Assembly: GCA_963082975.1 (NCBI GenBank)
Contig: OY720345.1
Coordinates: 34,744,611-34,808,610 of the forward strand
Direction: 5' to 3'
DNA length: 64,000 nt
From: Labia minor
Taxonomy: Eukaryota; Arthropoda; Insecta; Dermaptera; Spongiphoridae
Within the stretch, counting starts at the first letter, position 1. Every line of letters begins with the position of its first letter. A program made the position numbers and the translations under genes. Below, one piece after another: positions 21,561 through 32,949 of the stretch. Below the pieces are notes generated by a model. The model worked only from the letters and a program-made list of their open reading frames with translations. It made no database searches and was not told the DNA's origin.

Positions 21561-21810
21561 TTTATAGTTGTACAGTTTCAGTTTAAGTTTAAGTTTATCA
21601 GTTTTACAGTCGACAGTTTACAGTCAAGAGTTTATTCAGTCTTTTGTACATCGCCAGAAGTATTCAAGAAACGAAGAAGTTACGATTTCATTTATTTTTA
21701 CACTATTTTTATCTTGTTCATCTTTATTCAATAAAACGATATTTTTGCAACCATTTAAACAAAACAGATATTTTTTGCTAAACAACCCCTAGACAACGAA
21801 ATTCCCTACA
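21275..21810 (+). repeat. 3' LTR, 536 bp
   Basis: Same length and, wherever compared, same sequence as 18968-19503. No clear polypurine tract precedes it; the bases before it are GCAGGACGGCCGAA. Followed by TAAA. Confidence 0.85.
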
Positions 21811-22727
21811 TAAATATAATATAGAAATTAAATAATTTGTTAGATCCACTGACGACTAACATATAACATTATATTTGTATTTAACACCTTTTTTAACTAA
21901 CCGACCATTTAGGATTTGTCGCCCACTAACATATGGCGACCATGGTTAACGTGGTTATTTTTTAGAAAATTATTTCAATGAATCTTCTTTATTAAAAAAT
22001 GTTTATTAATGCAATTCTTTAAATTATTAGGTCTTTAATAAAGAAGAAAAATAAAAAAAAAGGATTTTTATTATGAAAGGATTTAGTGAAATGCATTTAT
22101 ACGCGTAAATTTAATATTGTTTAAAACTTCTCTCTTAACTTTTTTTTTATCTTTTTGTCAGTTCTTCATTTCAACCTTTGGTTAAGGCGTGAAAAGGTCA
22201 GGATCAATCAATACTTTATTTAAAAATGTATGTTTCAAATCCCAAAAGACAAACTCACAAAAGCAAATCTTGATTTCACATCAAATATTTTTTTAATCAT
22301 TGAAATTATGCAACGAATTTATAATTTGTTTTTTTTAATATATTCATATTCAATTATTTTATAAAGTGAAATCGATTTTTTAAAATAATTTTCAGATGAG
22401 CTAGTTTAAAATTTAAGTAGTTTGTATTTTATAAAAAGAAATTATATAACTACGAAATTTAGAAATTGTTCCTTCCTCCTATTTACTAAATAATAAATTA
22501 AAAATTTATAAGAATGGCCAAAGTTTATTCACACAATTTACTTTCATTAAAATTGAAACTAAAGTATATTTAAAATTACTTAATGTGTAAAATCTAATCT
22601 AAAAACAAATTAATGTACTTTAAACTTAAATTAAACTAAAAAATATATGATAATAAGAAAATTTTTTCTATTGTACCCGCGGTGAAGTTTTAAATTGATT
22701 TATATATTATTTATTATTATTATTATT

Positions 22728-22760
<33 letters not shown>

Positions 22761-22838
22761 GTATTATTATTATTATTCATATTAACTTTTTATTAACTTT
22801 TATATTTAATTTTAGTTTAGATAAGATATTAAAATGTA
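21811..22838. other. AT-rich spacer with ATT microsatellite
   Basis: No coding motif. An interrupted (ATT)n array lies at about 22709-22785. The TA at 22837-22838 is the left target of the mariner-like element. Confidence 0.45.
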
Positions 22839-23707
22839 AAGGGTGTTTCTTTTAGAGGTATAGAACTTTAAATTGCAATAAAACAACGATGGATTATTCG
22901 ATTGACATGAATTTTATTTATACGAAAGATAATCTTGTGGCATTACATTTTATATATGATTTGTGGCATATGATCGCCACGGCTGGCTCGGATGTAGTCC
23001 AATCTGGACGTCCAATTTTCGATAACTTTTTCCAACATTTGTGGCCGTATATCGGCAATAACACGGCGAATGTTGTCTTCCAAATGGTCAAGCGTTTGTG
23101 GCTTATCCGCATAGACCAATGACTTTACATAGCCCCACAGAAAGTAGTATAGCGGTGTTAAATCACAAGATCTTGGAGGCCAATTCACAGGTCCAAAACG
23201 TGAAATTAGGCGATCACCAAACGTGTCTTTCAATAAATCGATTGTGGCACGAGCTGTGTGACATGTTGCGCCGTCTTGTTGGAACCACAGCTCCTGGACA
23301 TCATGGTTGTTCAATTCAGGAATAAAAAAGTTAGTAATCATGGCGAATGGACTCATTCGGGCCTTCCTCGATGCTACGCTCTACAGTAGCAATAGCTTCT
23401 TCTGTATGCACCGTACGGCGTCTCTGGGGATGCGAGTTATCAATAAGAGTAAACTTGATGCGAAAACGTTCCATGGTTAATCGAATTAACTGCTCTGATA
23501 GACGATTTTGTCGACGATAAAATGGACGTAGTGCACGATACGTATTAGGCACAGAACCATTATTTTCGAAATAAAATTGCACTATTTGCAAGCGTTGTTC
23601 ATGATGAATTGCCAAACCAAACTGAGAATAAATCACTTGACAGCTGTTAATTCGGTCGTCAACTTGAACAGTAATGCCAACTTCTATACCTCGAAAAAAA
23701 CGCCCTT
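22839..23707 (-). mobile_element. Defective D41D mariner-like element, 869 bp
   Basis: Terminal inverted repeats of about 33 bp (AAGGGTGTTTCTTTTAGAGG on the left; AAGGGCGTTTTTTTCGAGG inward from the right) lie between TA dinucleotides at 22837 and 23708. The minus strand carries a transposase with a large internal deletion. It is too short to be autonomous but keeps both ends, so it could still be mobilised. Confidence 0.8.
22943..23636 (-). pseudogene. D41D (rosa-like) transposase, deleted
   Basis: The upstream frame (23636-23331) gives the N-terminal helix-turn-helix region (EQRLQIVQFYFENNGSVPNT) and stops at SIRHDY. A second frame (23356-22943) gives the catalytic C-terminus: ELWFQQDGATCHTARATIDL, WPPRSCDLTPLYYFLWGYVK and IENWTSRLDYIRASRGDHMP. 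The first catalytic Asp region is lost in the deletion at the junction near 23340, which also shifts the frame. The second Asp is in FQQDG; 41 residues later the expected Asp is Tyr (LTPLYY where relatives have LTPLDY). The spacing fits the rosa-type DD41D group. It is non-functional. Confidence 0.8.
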
Positions 23708-24305
23708 TACATACTCTAAAACTAGTGATAAAAAAATACTTGTGTGTGTGTGTGTGTGTGTGACAAAATAATAAATTTTCTATTAAACAATAATTATTTT
23801 AAATTTCTCAAAATCAGATTAACTATTTATGTACGTCCCTAATAATACTTTAATATGAATTGTTATCAAGTGGCAATTTCTATGTATCAAATTTTAGATA
23901 TATGAAATATTTAAGAATATAATCTTAGAGGTGGAGGAAAACAAACAAGAGTTTAAACATTTATCCGAAACCAATTTCAAGGATTTGTTTTATCTTAACA
24001 ACTTCTACTATAACTACTAACGTAAATGTTTACTTTGTTATAAAATTGTTAAAAATTTACTCGATTAAATGCTCTTACAATGCTGTAAGTTATATGTTGA
24101 ACTTTATTTATATATTAAAAAATAAGAAAACGAGAAGATAGTTTAAGAGGGGTCAACGTAGTAATGACGTCAAATGTTGTAACGTATTTCTGGTTAGAAG
24201 ATAAAATATTAGAATTTCTTATATTTTTATTAATTTTATTAAAAAAAACTTTTCTAATGAATAAATAAAAATATGATAAAAAAATATTTTTAAAATTTGA
24301 ATTAA
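23708..24305. other. AT-rich spacer with GT microsatellite
   Basis: A (TG)n tract lies at about 23742-23762. No coding motif was recognised. Confidence 0.4.
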
Positions 24306-24493
24306 AATTAAAATTAAAATCCGTTGGGTCGTTCAAGCTGGACACATCTGTACGGACGGACGGAAGGACAGACATTATGCTAAAAATACTTTTTTCTGTT
24401 AAGAAAATGCATGATTCGTGGACATATGTAAAAATCTTCTCATGTGAAATTTGTTGTGAAAACAATACCTCCCTTACTATCGTCGGTCGGTAA
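24306..24493 (+). mobile_element. HINE1 partial (plain end)
   Basis: Holds the last third of HINE1: AAATCCGTTGGGTCGTTCAA, a GGAC array, CATGATTCGTGG and the end ACTATCGTCGGTCGG. The hairpin end is missing. HINE2 sequence begins 25 bases later. Confidence 0.65.
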
Positions 24494-24517
24494 AAATTTA
24501 AAATTTTTTCTTTTTTT

Positions 24518-24650
24518 ACTATCTCGCCAGAGATAGTATTGCGATCACGAAAATTTTCGATGTTGAGATTTTGATGTTTTTATATGTTTTGAAGGTTCCT
24601 GAATCATTTTCACTAAGGTTGAGAAAAATGTCTGTGTGTGTGTGTATGTA
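24518..24650 (+). mobile_element. HINE2 fragment
   Basis: Starts ACTATCTCGCCAGAGATAGT and runs to the (TG)n tract, then is cut off where the larger repeat unit 24652-25512 begins. Confidence 0.65.
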
Positions 24651-24651
24651 A

Positions 24652-25512
24652 AAAAATCATAAAAAACAAAAGACTTAATATAAGATTACTAGATGATTGT
24701 GAAATTTTCCAATTTGACTATTATTTAAATATAAAATAAATAAAAATATTACTCAAATTCTAAATATTTTTTATTAAAAATACATTAATACATTAATTGC
24801 TAATTTCATAAAAATTATGAAGCGAAGACTAATTTTTTCAAAATGGAAACGGGTAAAAATCCCTAAAAGAAAAAATCACTAAAAACAAATTTTTTCATTT
24901 TTACTATCTCGCCAGAGATAGTATTGCGATCACGAAAATTTTCGATGTTGAGATTTTGATGTTTTTATATGTTTTGAAGGTTCCTGAATCATTTTCACTA
25001 AGGTTGAGAAAAATGTCTGTGTGTGTGTGTATGTGTGTGTGTGTATGTATGTAGGCAAGATTACGCAAAAACGGTTTGAGCTAGAATGATGAAATTTGGT
25101 ACATGGACATTATTCAAAATTCATAGTTTTCTATCAACTTTTGAGAAATGTAGCTCAACCGGAAGAGGGTCATTACCTACAACGTTTTGATTTTTTTTTC
25201 CTCTAAAGTGACCGTAAAAATAAAGATATATGTTTGATAATTTTTCACATGATTAATAATTGTATAAAACTGCTATATATAGAATTTCAGCTTGATTGAT
25301 TCGCTGAAATTACCAGAATTAATTTTTTAACACTGCAAATCTCACGCGCCAACACGTGACGTGGTGCCATCAACAAAAAGCCAAACATGCGCTGGTTTAT
25401 ATTTATTATTTATTATTTATAATTTATAATTAATTAAATTTAATTTAAATATAATATATTATGTTATTTAATCCAATTCAAATTGCGAGATAGTCGAGTG
25501 GAGACACTCCAG
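24652..25512 (+). mobile_element. HINE2 complete copy with shared upstream block
   Basis: 24652-24898 matches 10008-10248; 24899-25512 is a full HINE2 (ACTATCTCGC at the left, GCGAGATAGT plus hairpin GAGTG-GAGA-CACTC at the right). The whole 860-bp unit is nearly identical to 10008-10873, so the two loci are related by a duplication or by a longer mobile unit. Differences are small indels, for example in the TG tract. Confidence 0.75.
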
Positions 25513-26885
25513 CTAATTACATAAACTATCGAAAAAAAATCATAATGTATTTTTTTAATGTTGACACAACAATTGAGATCACATTTTTCTTTTTTAATGA
25601 AACTTTTTCAATAACTAACTAATTGAAAGTTAATTAATTGTTTTGGATAAAGGAAGAAGGGTAGAATGGGAAACTTAAGGAAGCGGAAGAGCCGAGGATT
25701 TCTCCAAGTTGTTGAAGTTGATAATGAAGTGTCCAACTCTTCGATGTGAAAACACTTAAACAATAATTGTGTCAAGTGGCTATTAGAACTAGGAGAGTCA
25801 GTTAAAGGATGAACGTACCGTTTCTAAGAGAAGGCAAATTGACTGTGTATTAATCAACATTGGAAAATATGATTTGTAATCTTAATATTAAATACTTCAA
25901 AAATTTAATGAATAATTATAAAAATACAAGTTGAAATTCAAATTAGTTTATATTAATAATTGTAGAAATTAATAGAACAAAAAAATGATTAATTAATTTT
26001 AAATCAATTATTATTCAACCCCAATTCGTTAGTGTTTAAATATTTTCATTGATATAACATTATTTATTTTTTTATTATATCATTTTCAAAAAATAATTAA
26101 ATTAATTTTTCTAGCCCCGAGATCACCCAGGGGTTTGTTTAATAAAAGCGGGGGTCGATCTGAGCCAGGAATCGAATAAATATTAAAAAATTTAAATTTC
26201 AACATTAATATATTTTTCATTAAACTAAACTATTGTTACACAATGTACTATTACTTTATTAAATGTTTAAAATTATAAATGAAATGTACAAAGACAGTAT
26301 CTAATATAGTTTTATTTTAATTAATAGAAAATTACTTTTATGGGGTGGATGGAAATTTCGAAAAATTATATAGAGATCGATGATAAAAAAAGTTTGACGA
26401 CCTATGTTCTAGTCCAAGACCAGAGACTTAATATTTATTTGGAAGGCCCATTTCTCTGGTTAAGATTGATTATAATGATTATTCATTTTCAGAAAAAAAT
26501 CAAAATCGTGAAACAATAATCATATTAATAGACATTAGTTAATAAATTGAAGAAATTAAAATTCGGGGCATGGAATGTAATAAAATTAAATAATTTTAGA
26601 GAATTGGGAAAATATAAAAATGATATATATATATAGTATAGTTGGTTGTTCAGTATAGTGACAGTTGGAAGAATTGCTGAAGAGATCAGTAACATCACAG
26701 TTAAATAGATTACTTAGACATATGTTATGTTTCAATTTGAATTTTCACTTTCCAATTTCTTCAAATTGAGATTGAATTTAAGACGTCGAATTTTAACGAC
26801 TATTCTCAGATAAAGCCATAAATCGATCCAAGTAGTATTGTACTACTACAAATAAATATTAATATGGGGATATAATTATTTTAAA
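25513..26885. other. AT-rich spacer
   Basis: No coding motif or repeat boundary could be supported. A short TA run lies near 26625-26640. Confidence 0.4.
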
Positions 26886-27524
26886 TAAGTTGACCTGTGG
26901 CCAGGTCCGAACCGACCGACGGTTTGAAGTAAATTAATTTTCAGCTACAGAAACAATTTCAAATAATTTTAATATATCTATTAATGTAATAAAAACAGAT
27001 ATGGATACATAAATAATAAATATAAACATTTTTAATTTAATTTTATTTATAATATGCAAGACCAGGATGTGACGTCATGAATGGCTGGATGGCGTCATAT
27101 AATTTTAAATCAAGAAAAAACTAATAAATATGATTTTTCTCGAGGATAAAACCAATACAAAGTGCATGATTCGTGGTGATATGTAAAAAATCTCCTCATG
27201 TGAAATTTGGTGTGAAAATAACCCTTTCCTTCCTATCGTCGATCGCTAATACTACCACTTCCGGTTTCGGGATTTGCACCAAAAATTGATCAATTCATCC
27301 CACTGATGCATTAAGTAAATATACCAAATTTCATCAAAATCCGTTCAGCCGTTCAGGCTGTACACATCTATACGGACAGACGGACGGATGGACAGACATC
27401 ATGCTAAAAATACTTTTTTCTGTTTAGAAAATGCATGATTCGTGGAGATATTTAAAAATTTCGACATGTGAAATTTGGTGTGAAAACAATACCTCCCTTA
27501 CTATCGCGCGCGCGCGTCGGTCGG
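26886..27524 (+). mobile_element. HINE1 complete copy
   Basis: Left: GTTGACCTGTGGCCAGGTC hairpin then CCGACCGACGG. Right: CTATCGCGCGCGCGCGTCGG then TCGG, where the usual ATCGTCGG has gained a run of CG dinucleotides. TAA precedes and follows. Non-coding. Confidence 0.75.
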
Positions 27525-27901
27525 TAAAAATAAAAAATATCCTAATTAATAGTGTAAAATTGATATCTATCTAAAAAATTTAATCTGAATACCTTAATTT
27601 TAACCTTAAACCTATAAAACGCAGCGTAATCTTATCCTTCTTAAATCAATTTCCCTGTATATAGACCGTAAAATGTTAATTTTATCTCTATAATGATCTA
27701 CACTTTGATATCGGGGCTATAACAAATTTGGTGTTGAATTTCGTTCTTCACAACCGAATTAACCTCTTAATTGCTATAATTTACATCTTATCCTTGTTTT
27801 AACGCTTAAATATATTTATTAACTTTTTATTATATTTTAAATAAATAAAAATTATTTTATTTATATATTTCCTTTGATTGTGTGTGTGCTAAATAATATT
27901 T
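27525..27901. other. AT-rich spacer
   Basis: No recognisable feature. Confidence 0.35.
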
Positions 27902-28918
27902 ATTGGGTAATTCAATCGAGTTTTTAAGACATGGATTTGGATAAAACATTACCAGTGGGTTGCTTTTTAACGACCGACGATAGTAAGGGAGGTATTGTTT
28001 TCACACCAAATTTCACATGTGGAGATTTTTACATATCTCCACGAATCATGCATTTTCTTAACAGAAAAAAGTATTTTTAGCATGATGTCTGTCCGTCCGT
28101 CTGTCCGTCCGTATAGATGTGTACAGCCTGAACGGCTTAACGGATTTTGATGAAATTTGGTATATTTACTTAATGCATCAGTAGCATGAATTCATCAACT
28201 TTTGGTGTACATCCGGAAACCGAAAGTGGTAGTTTACAAAGTATTAATTTTATATTCACTGCCCCAAAATATATAATAGCAATTAATTATTTAGTAATTA
28301 AACTAAAAATAAAAACCAAGATAATATAATTTAGTCATTTTGATTCAAATTTTAAAAATATTTTTTTTGATACTTTTTATATATAATGTTGTTTGGAAAT
28401 TAATTTATTTCAATTTGTCGGTCGGTTCTGTGCCTGGCCACAGCTCATATTTTAATTCCAAATAAACTTTTCTTATGGAATTTTTCCGGGTCGCTTCTAG
28501 TTTATGAGATCAAAAGGATTAAAGTTTGCATATAAACCCATTGATATTCTATTTAGCTACCGTGTTTTATTATTTGACTACCAGAGGTCACCACTAATTT
28601 TCGGTTTGGATATAAGAAAATTAAAAAATTAATTAATTAAATATTTTTTCTATATCCAAACCGAACCGACAAAACTGTAAATTAGGAATAAGTGAATAAT
28701 TAGTGAATTAGTCAATAAAACATTAATTAATGACATCATATTTCGAGGTTAATACTAAGCTAATCTGGCAAACTTTAATCCTTTTTATCTCGTAAACTAG
28801 AAGCTACCCGCAAAAATTGCATAAGAAAAGTTTATTTGGAATTAAAAAAGGAACCCACTGGTAAATTTTTACCCAAATCCATGTCATAATAACTCGATTG
28901 AATAATTACCTAATTATT
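27902..28918. mobile_element. Element E with ~65-bp terminal inverted repeats
   Basis: The left arm (27902-27967), with CAATCGAG, GACATGGATTTGG and TTACCAGTGGGTT, reappears inverted at 28851-28918. The interior has a self-complementary stretch (TTCTATATCCAAACCGAACC against GGTTTGGATATAAG). A HINE1 copy (27968-28452) sits inside the left arm boundary. Without it the element is about 530 bp. A partial relative lies at 38510-38960. No transposase. Confidence 0.6.
27968..28452 (-). mobile_element. HINE1 variant, inverted, inside element E
   Basis: Begins CGACCGACGATAGTAAGGG and ends GTCGGTCGGTTCTGTGCCTG followed by GCCACAG. Here the terminal hairpin is CTGTG-CCTGGC-CACAG, a different stem from the GACCT/AGGTC of other copies. 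Ends inside a T/A-rich site. Confidence 0.7.
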
Positions 28919-29657
28919 GAAATTATTTTCAGTCTATCTTATTGTTTATGGAAAATATTAATATTTCATAAAAGTGGTAACAATATGCCTACGTGACTAT
29001 CCATGACCTTTTTGACTCTATCTTGTAACTTGTAACTGAAGTTGATAATTAATTTAATCATAATATATATATTAACAAACATACTTTGGATATATTTGTT
29101 AAATGTAAACAAATAAACATTTTAACATGTGGTTATTTTAGCTTTTGAGTTTCATTCGTTAGAGAGGATTATTAGTATTAAATATAACAATGTCAAAATG
29201 TTTATATACTTGAAAGTTTGTTTAAAACCATACCAATAATTATTTTTTTCAAACATATAAAAGGAAATGCTTTGTTGAACAGATGAATTAAATTGAAGAT
29301 TCATTCATTTATTTATTTTATTATTATGTTGGTATATACATACGGGTCTGGATATTGAAGGGCTTATTAGGTCTAAACTCATCTCTTATCATTTTTAATG
29401 GAAAACAAATATATATTTATGTACTCCTATCATAAAATTATTCCTAAAAAATAAATGAAAACATCTATATATAATTACATACATTTTAAATTGATAAATA
29501 AATATAATATTACATTTTTAGTATAAATACCTAAGTTATTTGGGGGAAAAATTTGGGAATAAATTTCGTAGAAAAATATGGACACCTAAGAAATACATAT
29601 AACTAATTATTATTTCTTTTTTTTAATGAAGGACCTTATTTGATTCCACTTTCTATG
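28919..29657. other. AT-rich spacer
   Basis: No recognisable feature. Confidence 0.35.
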
Positions 29658-29920
29658 TATTGATAAAGGCGCCACAGGGTAGAAGACAGCGTAGTTGACT
29701 CACATTCGTGGTTCCGGGTTCAAGTCCCGGGCCTGGCAAGGGATTTTCTCTAGCTGGGGTCTATGGAACGGAGTTAACCCAGCCTCTGGATTCAAAATTG
29801 TGAAGCTATTTGATAAAAAATAGTGCCTCCGATCGAGAAAATCAAGGTAAAGGTTGATAGGACCCGTTCTACTAATTAAGAGACACCTAATCGATATAAC
29901 CAACTTGATACGCCTTGTCT
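29658..29920 (+). repeat. tRNA-derived SINE-like sequence
   Basis: CCGGGTTCAAGTCCCGG (29715-29731) forms a perfect T-arm, with CCGGG/CCCGG around TTCAAGT, and contains a pol III B box. About 45 bases upstream, GGGTAGAAGACAGCGTAG is a loose A-box region. The following ~190 bases are less AT-rich and could be the SINE body. A second copy was not found in the window, so this may also be a lone pseudo-tRNA. Confidence 0.45.
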
Positions 29921-30799
29921 TTGTGTAGGATGTTCAAAAGTCAGAGATTTGTTTTTATGTATTGTTTCTTAATGGAACAAACTAACCATTAACTTTTATT
30001 TTCAAAATTTTTAGAATTAAAAAAGTAATAAAGATAAAAAACTTTCTTGTATCCCTTTTAGCAAGTTAAATGACCATAAAATAATTTTGTTTATTCACAT
30101 ATGATGTTTAAAAAGATGAATATGATTATTAAAAATCTTTCGATGTGAAAATGAATAAAATATTATTTACTTTCAATTGTTAGTACTCTTTTTCATGCAT
30201 ATATTCGCCTGAATTCGTTCACTGATTAAATTTCTCTTTTTTTTGTTTTACTAATTTGATTTCGTCGTACGTTTATGCTCTTCAATTTGAAAATTGATAT
30301 CTATCTACATCTGTTTGAATAGGATGAAAGTTAAAAATATTAATTTAAATTAAATCAAAATTCGAATTATTTTAGTCGAGTTGTTACGATTCATGAATTG
30401 AGCTTCATTTTATAATATTTATGAAATCATGGTAAATCACAAAATCATAAAATCAAGTCCTGGGATGATCAAAATTAAAGAGTATTAGAGTAGCAAGCTT
30501 AATTCGCGCCCTGGGCACAATTCCTTTTTACCCTCCCCCTTCCCCTTCCCCCATTCGAAATTTATTTTATATGTAAAATATACTCGCAAATTAATAAATA
30601 AATAAAGTAGTTATAGGTTAAAGAGCTAGGCTTTGAATTAGAGTCAAAAAGAAAACAAGACTAGATTTTGAAATGCATATATAATCTAGAATTAGTTCAA
30701 AAGACACCTTTATTTATTTTACATATTTATAAAGAAATATTTTAAAAACACTGACACTAAATTTAAAATCTATTTTTCAGAAATAACTTATAATAAAAG
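29921..30799. other. AT-rich spacer
   Basis: Contains a pyrimidine tract (CCCTCCCCCTTCCCCTTCCC, about 30530-30550) that could be a remnant of a transposon end. Nothing else recognised. Confidence 0.4.
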
Positions 30800-31860
30800 A
30801 AAAATTATCCAACACTTTTTTGTTTTGCGGCCAATTTGAGGCTCCTTTGTGAGCAGCACCCATTGTCTAATTACATATTCCAGAACTAAATTATAAAATT
30901 GGTGATAATGCGTCTCCTTGTTTTAACCCATTCCGAATTTCGAAAGTTTCTGATAGTTGATTCTCGCATCTTACTCTTCCTACTACCTACAAGACAAATT
31001 TGAATCATACGTACTAGTTTTTTACTATCTCGCCAGAGATAGTATTGCGATCACGAAAATTTTCGATGTTGAGATTTTGATGTTTTTATACGTTTTGAAA
31101 GTTCCTGAATCATTTTCACTAAGGTTGAGAAAAATGTGTGTGTGTGTGTGTATGTATGTAGGCAAGATTACGCAAAAACGGTTTGAGCTAGGATGATGAA
31201 ATTTGGTACATGGACATTATTCAAAATTCATAGTTTTCTATCAACTTTTGAGAAATGTAGCTCAACCGGAAGAGGGTCATTACCTACAACGTTTTGATTT
31301 TTTTTCCTCTAAAGTGACCGTAAAAATAAAGATATATGTTTGATAATTTTTCACATGAATAATAATTGTATAAAACTGCTATATATAGAATTTCAGCTTG
31401 ATTGATTCGCTGAAATTACCAGAATTAATTTTTTAACACTGCAAATCTCACGCGCCAACACGTGACGTGGTGCCATCAACAAAAAGCCAAACATGCGCTG
31501 GTTTAATATTTATTATTTATTATTTATAATTTATAATTAATTAAATTTAATTTAAATATAATATATTATGTTATTTAATCCAATTCAAATTGCGAGATAG
31601 TCGAGTGGAGACACTCCAGCTAATTTGAAATTCCCATTAAGATCAAGATTTGAAAATGTTTTTCCCGATCTATTGAGTCATATGCTTTTGTAAAATCTAC
31701 AAAAATTTGGTGAGCAGAAATATTGAATTTGCGTTTTTTTTCTAATATCTGCCTTAATGAGAATATCTGGTCTACAGTTGATCGGTTTGGCCTGAACCCG
31801 CACTGATATTCTTCTAATATTTCCTCTGCATATGGTCGTAATTTCATTGAGAATAATATT
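30800..31860 (-). pseudogene. RTE-like LINE reverse transcriptase split by HINE2
   Basis: Minus strand, right part (31860-31622): EEILEEYQCGFRPNRSTVDQ, HQIFVDFTKAYDSIDREK (catalytic FTKAYD) and LILMGISN. The frame resumes after the insertion (31018-30800) as a degraded LVRMIQICLV, then QLSETFEIRNGLKQGDALSP, ILFNLVLEYVIRQ. Joining the two restores the family's normal order, so HINE2 landed in an existing LINE copy. Stops show the copy is dead. Confidence 0.8.
31019..31619 (+). mobile_element. HINE2 copy inserted in LINE
   Basis: ACTATCTCGCCAGAGATAGT at the left, GCGAGATAGT plus GAGTG-GAGA-CACTCCAG at the right, with T-rich left and CTAATT right flanks. The LINE codons on either side fix the ends to within about ten bases. 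Confidence 0.8.
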
Positions 31861-32584
31861 CGAGAGAATCTTATACGATGTATAATTTTCTTATAATTAA
31901 TTAATTATTGATAAATAATCTCAATTTCATAAACTGTCATATAGAAAATATTTATAATAAAAAGTGTATTAGAAAACAATAACGATTAATGTATATATTT
32001 TTTTAGATTAGATTTCTCTTATCTATAATATGAAAAAATTAGATTAATAATGCATGAAATCAAATAATCAATAAGATTTAATATAACATTTCAAAATTCC
32101 CAAAGAAAATATAAATAAACTTAATATTTAATTTTAATAATTTAAATGAAATATACTATTTATTCCATAGTTTATATAGGGATGGCGAACCTTTTTCAAA
32201 CCAAGTTATAAAAAATTATTATGAAGTAACAAAAATTTTCATTTATTTTTCTTTTTTATTTGGTAGTTTTTGTTAGGGAGCACCACACGTTATTTTCAAA
32301 CTATTAGTCGTGAGTTCAGCTCCAAAATTTGAGATTGATATCTTTTTGTACGTTTAATAAAAGGAATTGTAAAAATTAAAAATGACAGATAAATATTATT
32401 GATACATATAACAAAAATGTTTAGAATGTTTACTTTAAAAATATTTTGGATTTTAATATCCATAAAATATTGTAAATGTATAATATTTTTTTTGTAGATT
32501 TTTTCTTAAATATTATTTAATAACATTTTGTTTTAACATATTATGTGTTCCTTGACTCCAAAAATTTTGAAACTATCTCATATA
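31861..32584. other. AT-rich spacer
   Basis: Near 32180, AGGGATGGCGAACCTTTTTC resembles a hAT terminal repeat, but no matching inverted end or duplication was found. Confidence 0.4.
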
Positions 32585-32945
32585 CAGTGACGGAAAAAGA
32601 AAAGAAAACTTCAGTCTAGCTGGTGGACAGTAACTATGCCTGGAGATGCATAGAGCTCATGCAATTCCTGGTTATGCAATGTTCATTCCTCCGTGATCTT
32701 ATTTTGTGTAATAGTTCTATTCTTCTCTGATACTAAATATTTTGTATTAGCGCTATTAATGTACAGCCCCACCACTTTTCCAGCGTCTATTAATTTTCTA
32801 TTGCATCCTTAATTAAATTTGTATAATCTTATATTTATATCGTCCGCGTCAAGTAATAATAAAACTTTTTTTCCTAATTGAATTTCGTTCGATTTCACCA
32901 TCATTTGTTTAATCACTTATTCTAATCCTAAATTAAATAATTATT
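32585..32945 (-). pseudogene. RTE-like LINE relic (RT motif and C-terminal tail)
   Basis: Minus strand reads KVLLLLDADDINI (YADD position, Tyr changed to Asp), KLIDAGKVVGLYINSANTKY, then after a deletion HNQELHELYASPGIVTVHQL, the C-terminal block also seen in the LINE at 11590-12560. Stops present. It is a separate copy from the LINE at 30800-31860. Confidence 0.7.
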
Positions 32946-32949
32946 ATAT

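Larger units (their letters stand above)
18968..21810 (+). mobile_element. LTR element carrying a DEK-like ORF, no gag-pol
   Basis: The whole element is 2843 bp: two 536-bp direct LTRs (TG...CA ends), a primer-binding-site candidate, a tandem-repeat leader and one long ORF. TAAA flanks both sides, a plausible 4-bp target duplication. No protease, reverse transcriptase, RNase H or integrase motif is present in the 1771-bp interior, so it must move using enzymes from another element. The two LTRs encode identical peptides over the parts that could be compared and have the same length, implying recent insertion. The interior resembles a captured cellular gene, as known for maize Bs1 and for transducing retroviruses. 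Confidence 0.8.

Noticed and set aside
22889-23325. Plus-strand open frames over the mariner-like element
   Set aside because: They are shadows of the minus-strand D41D transposase, which has clear motifs.
32180-32290. hAT element starting AGGGATGGCGAACC
   Set aside because: The sequence resembles a hAT end, but no matching inverted end or 8-bp duplication was found nearby.
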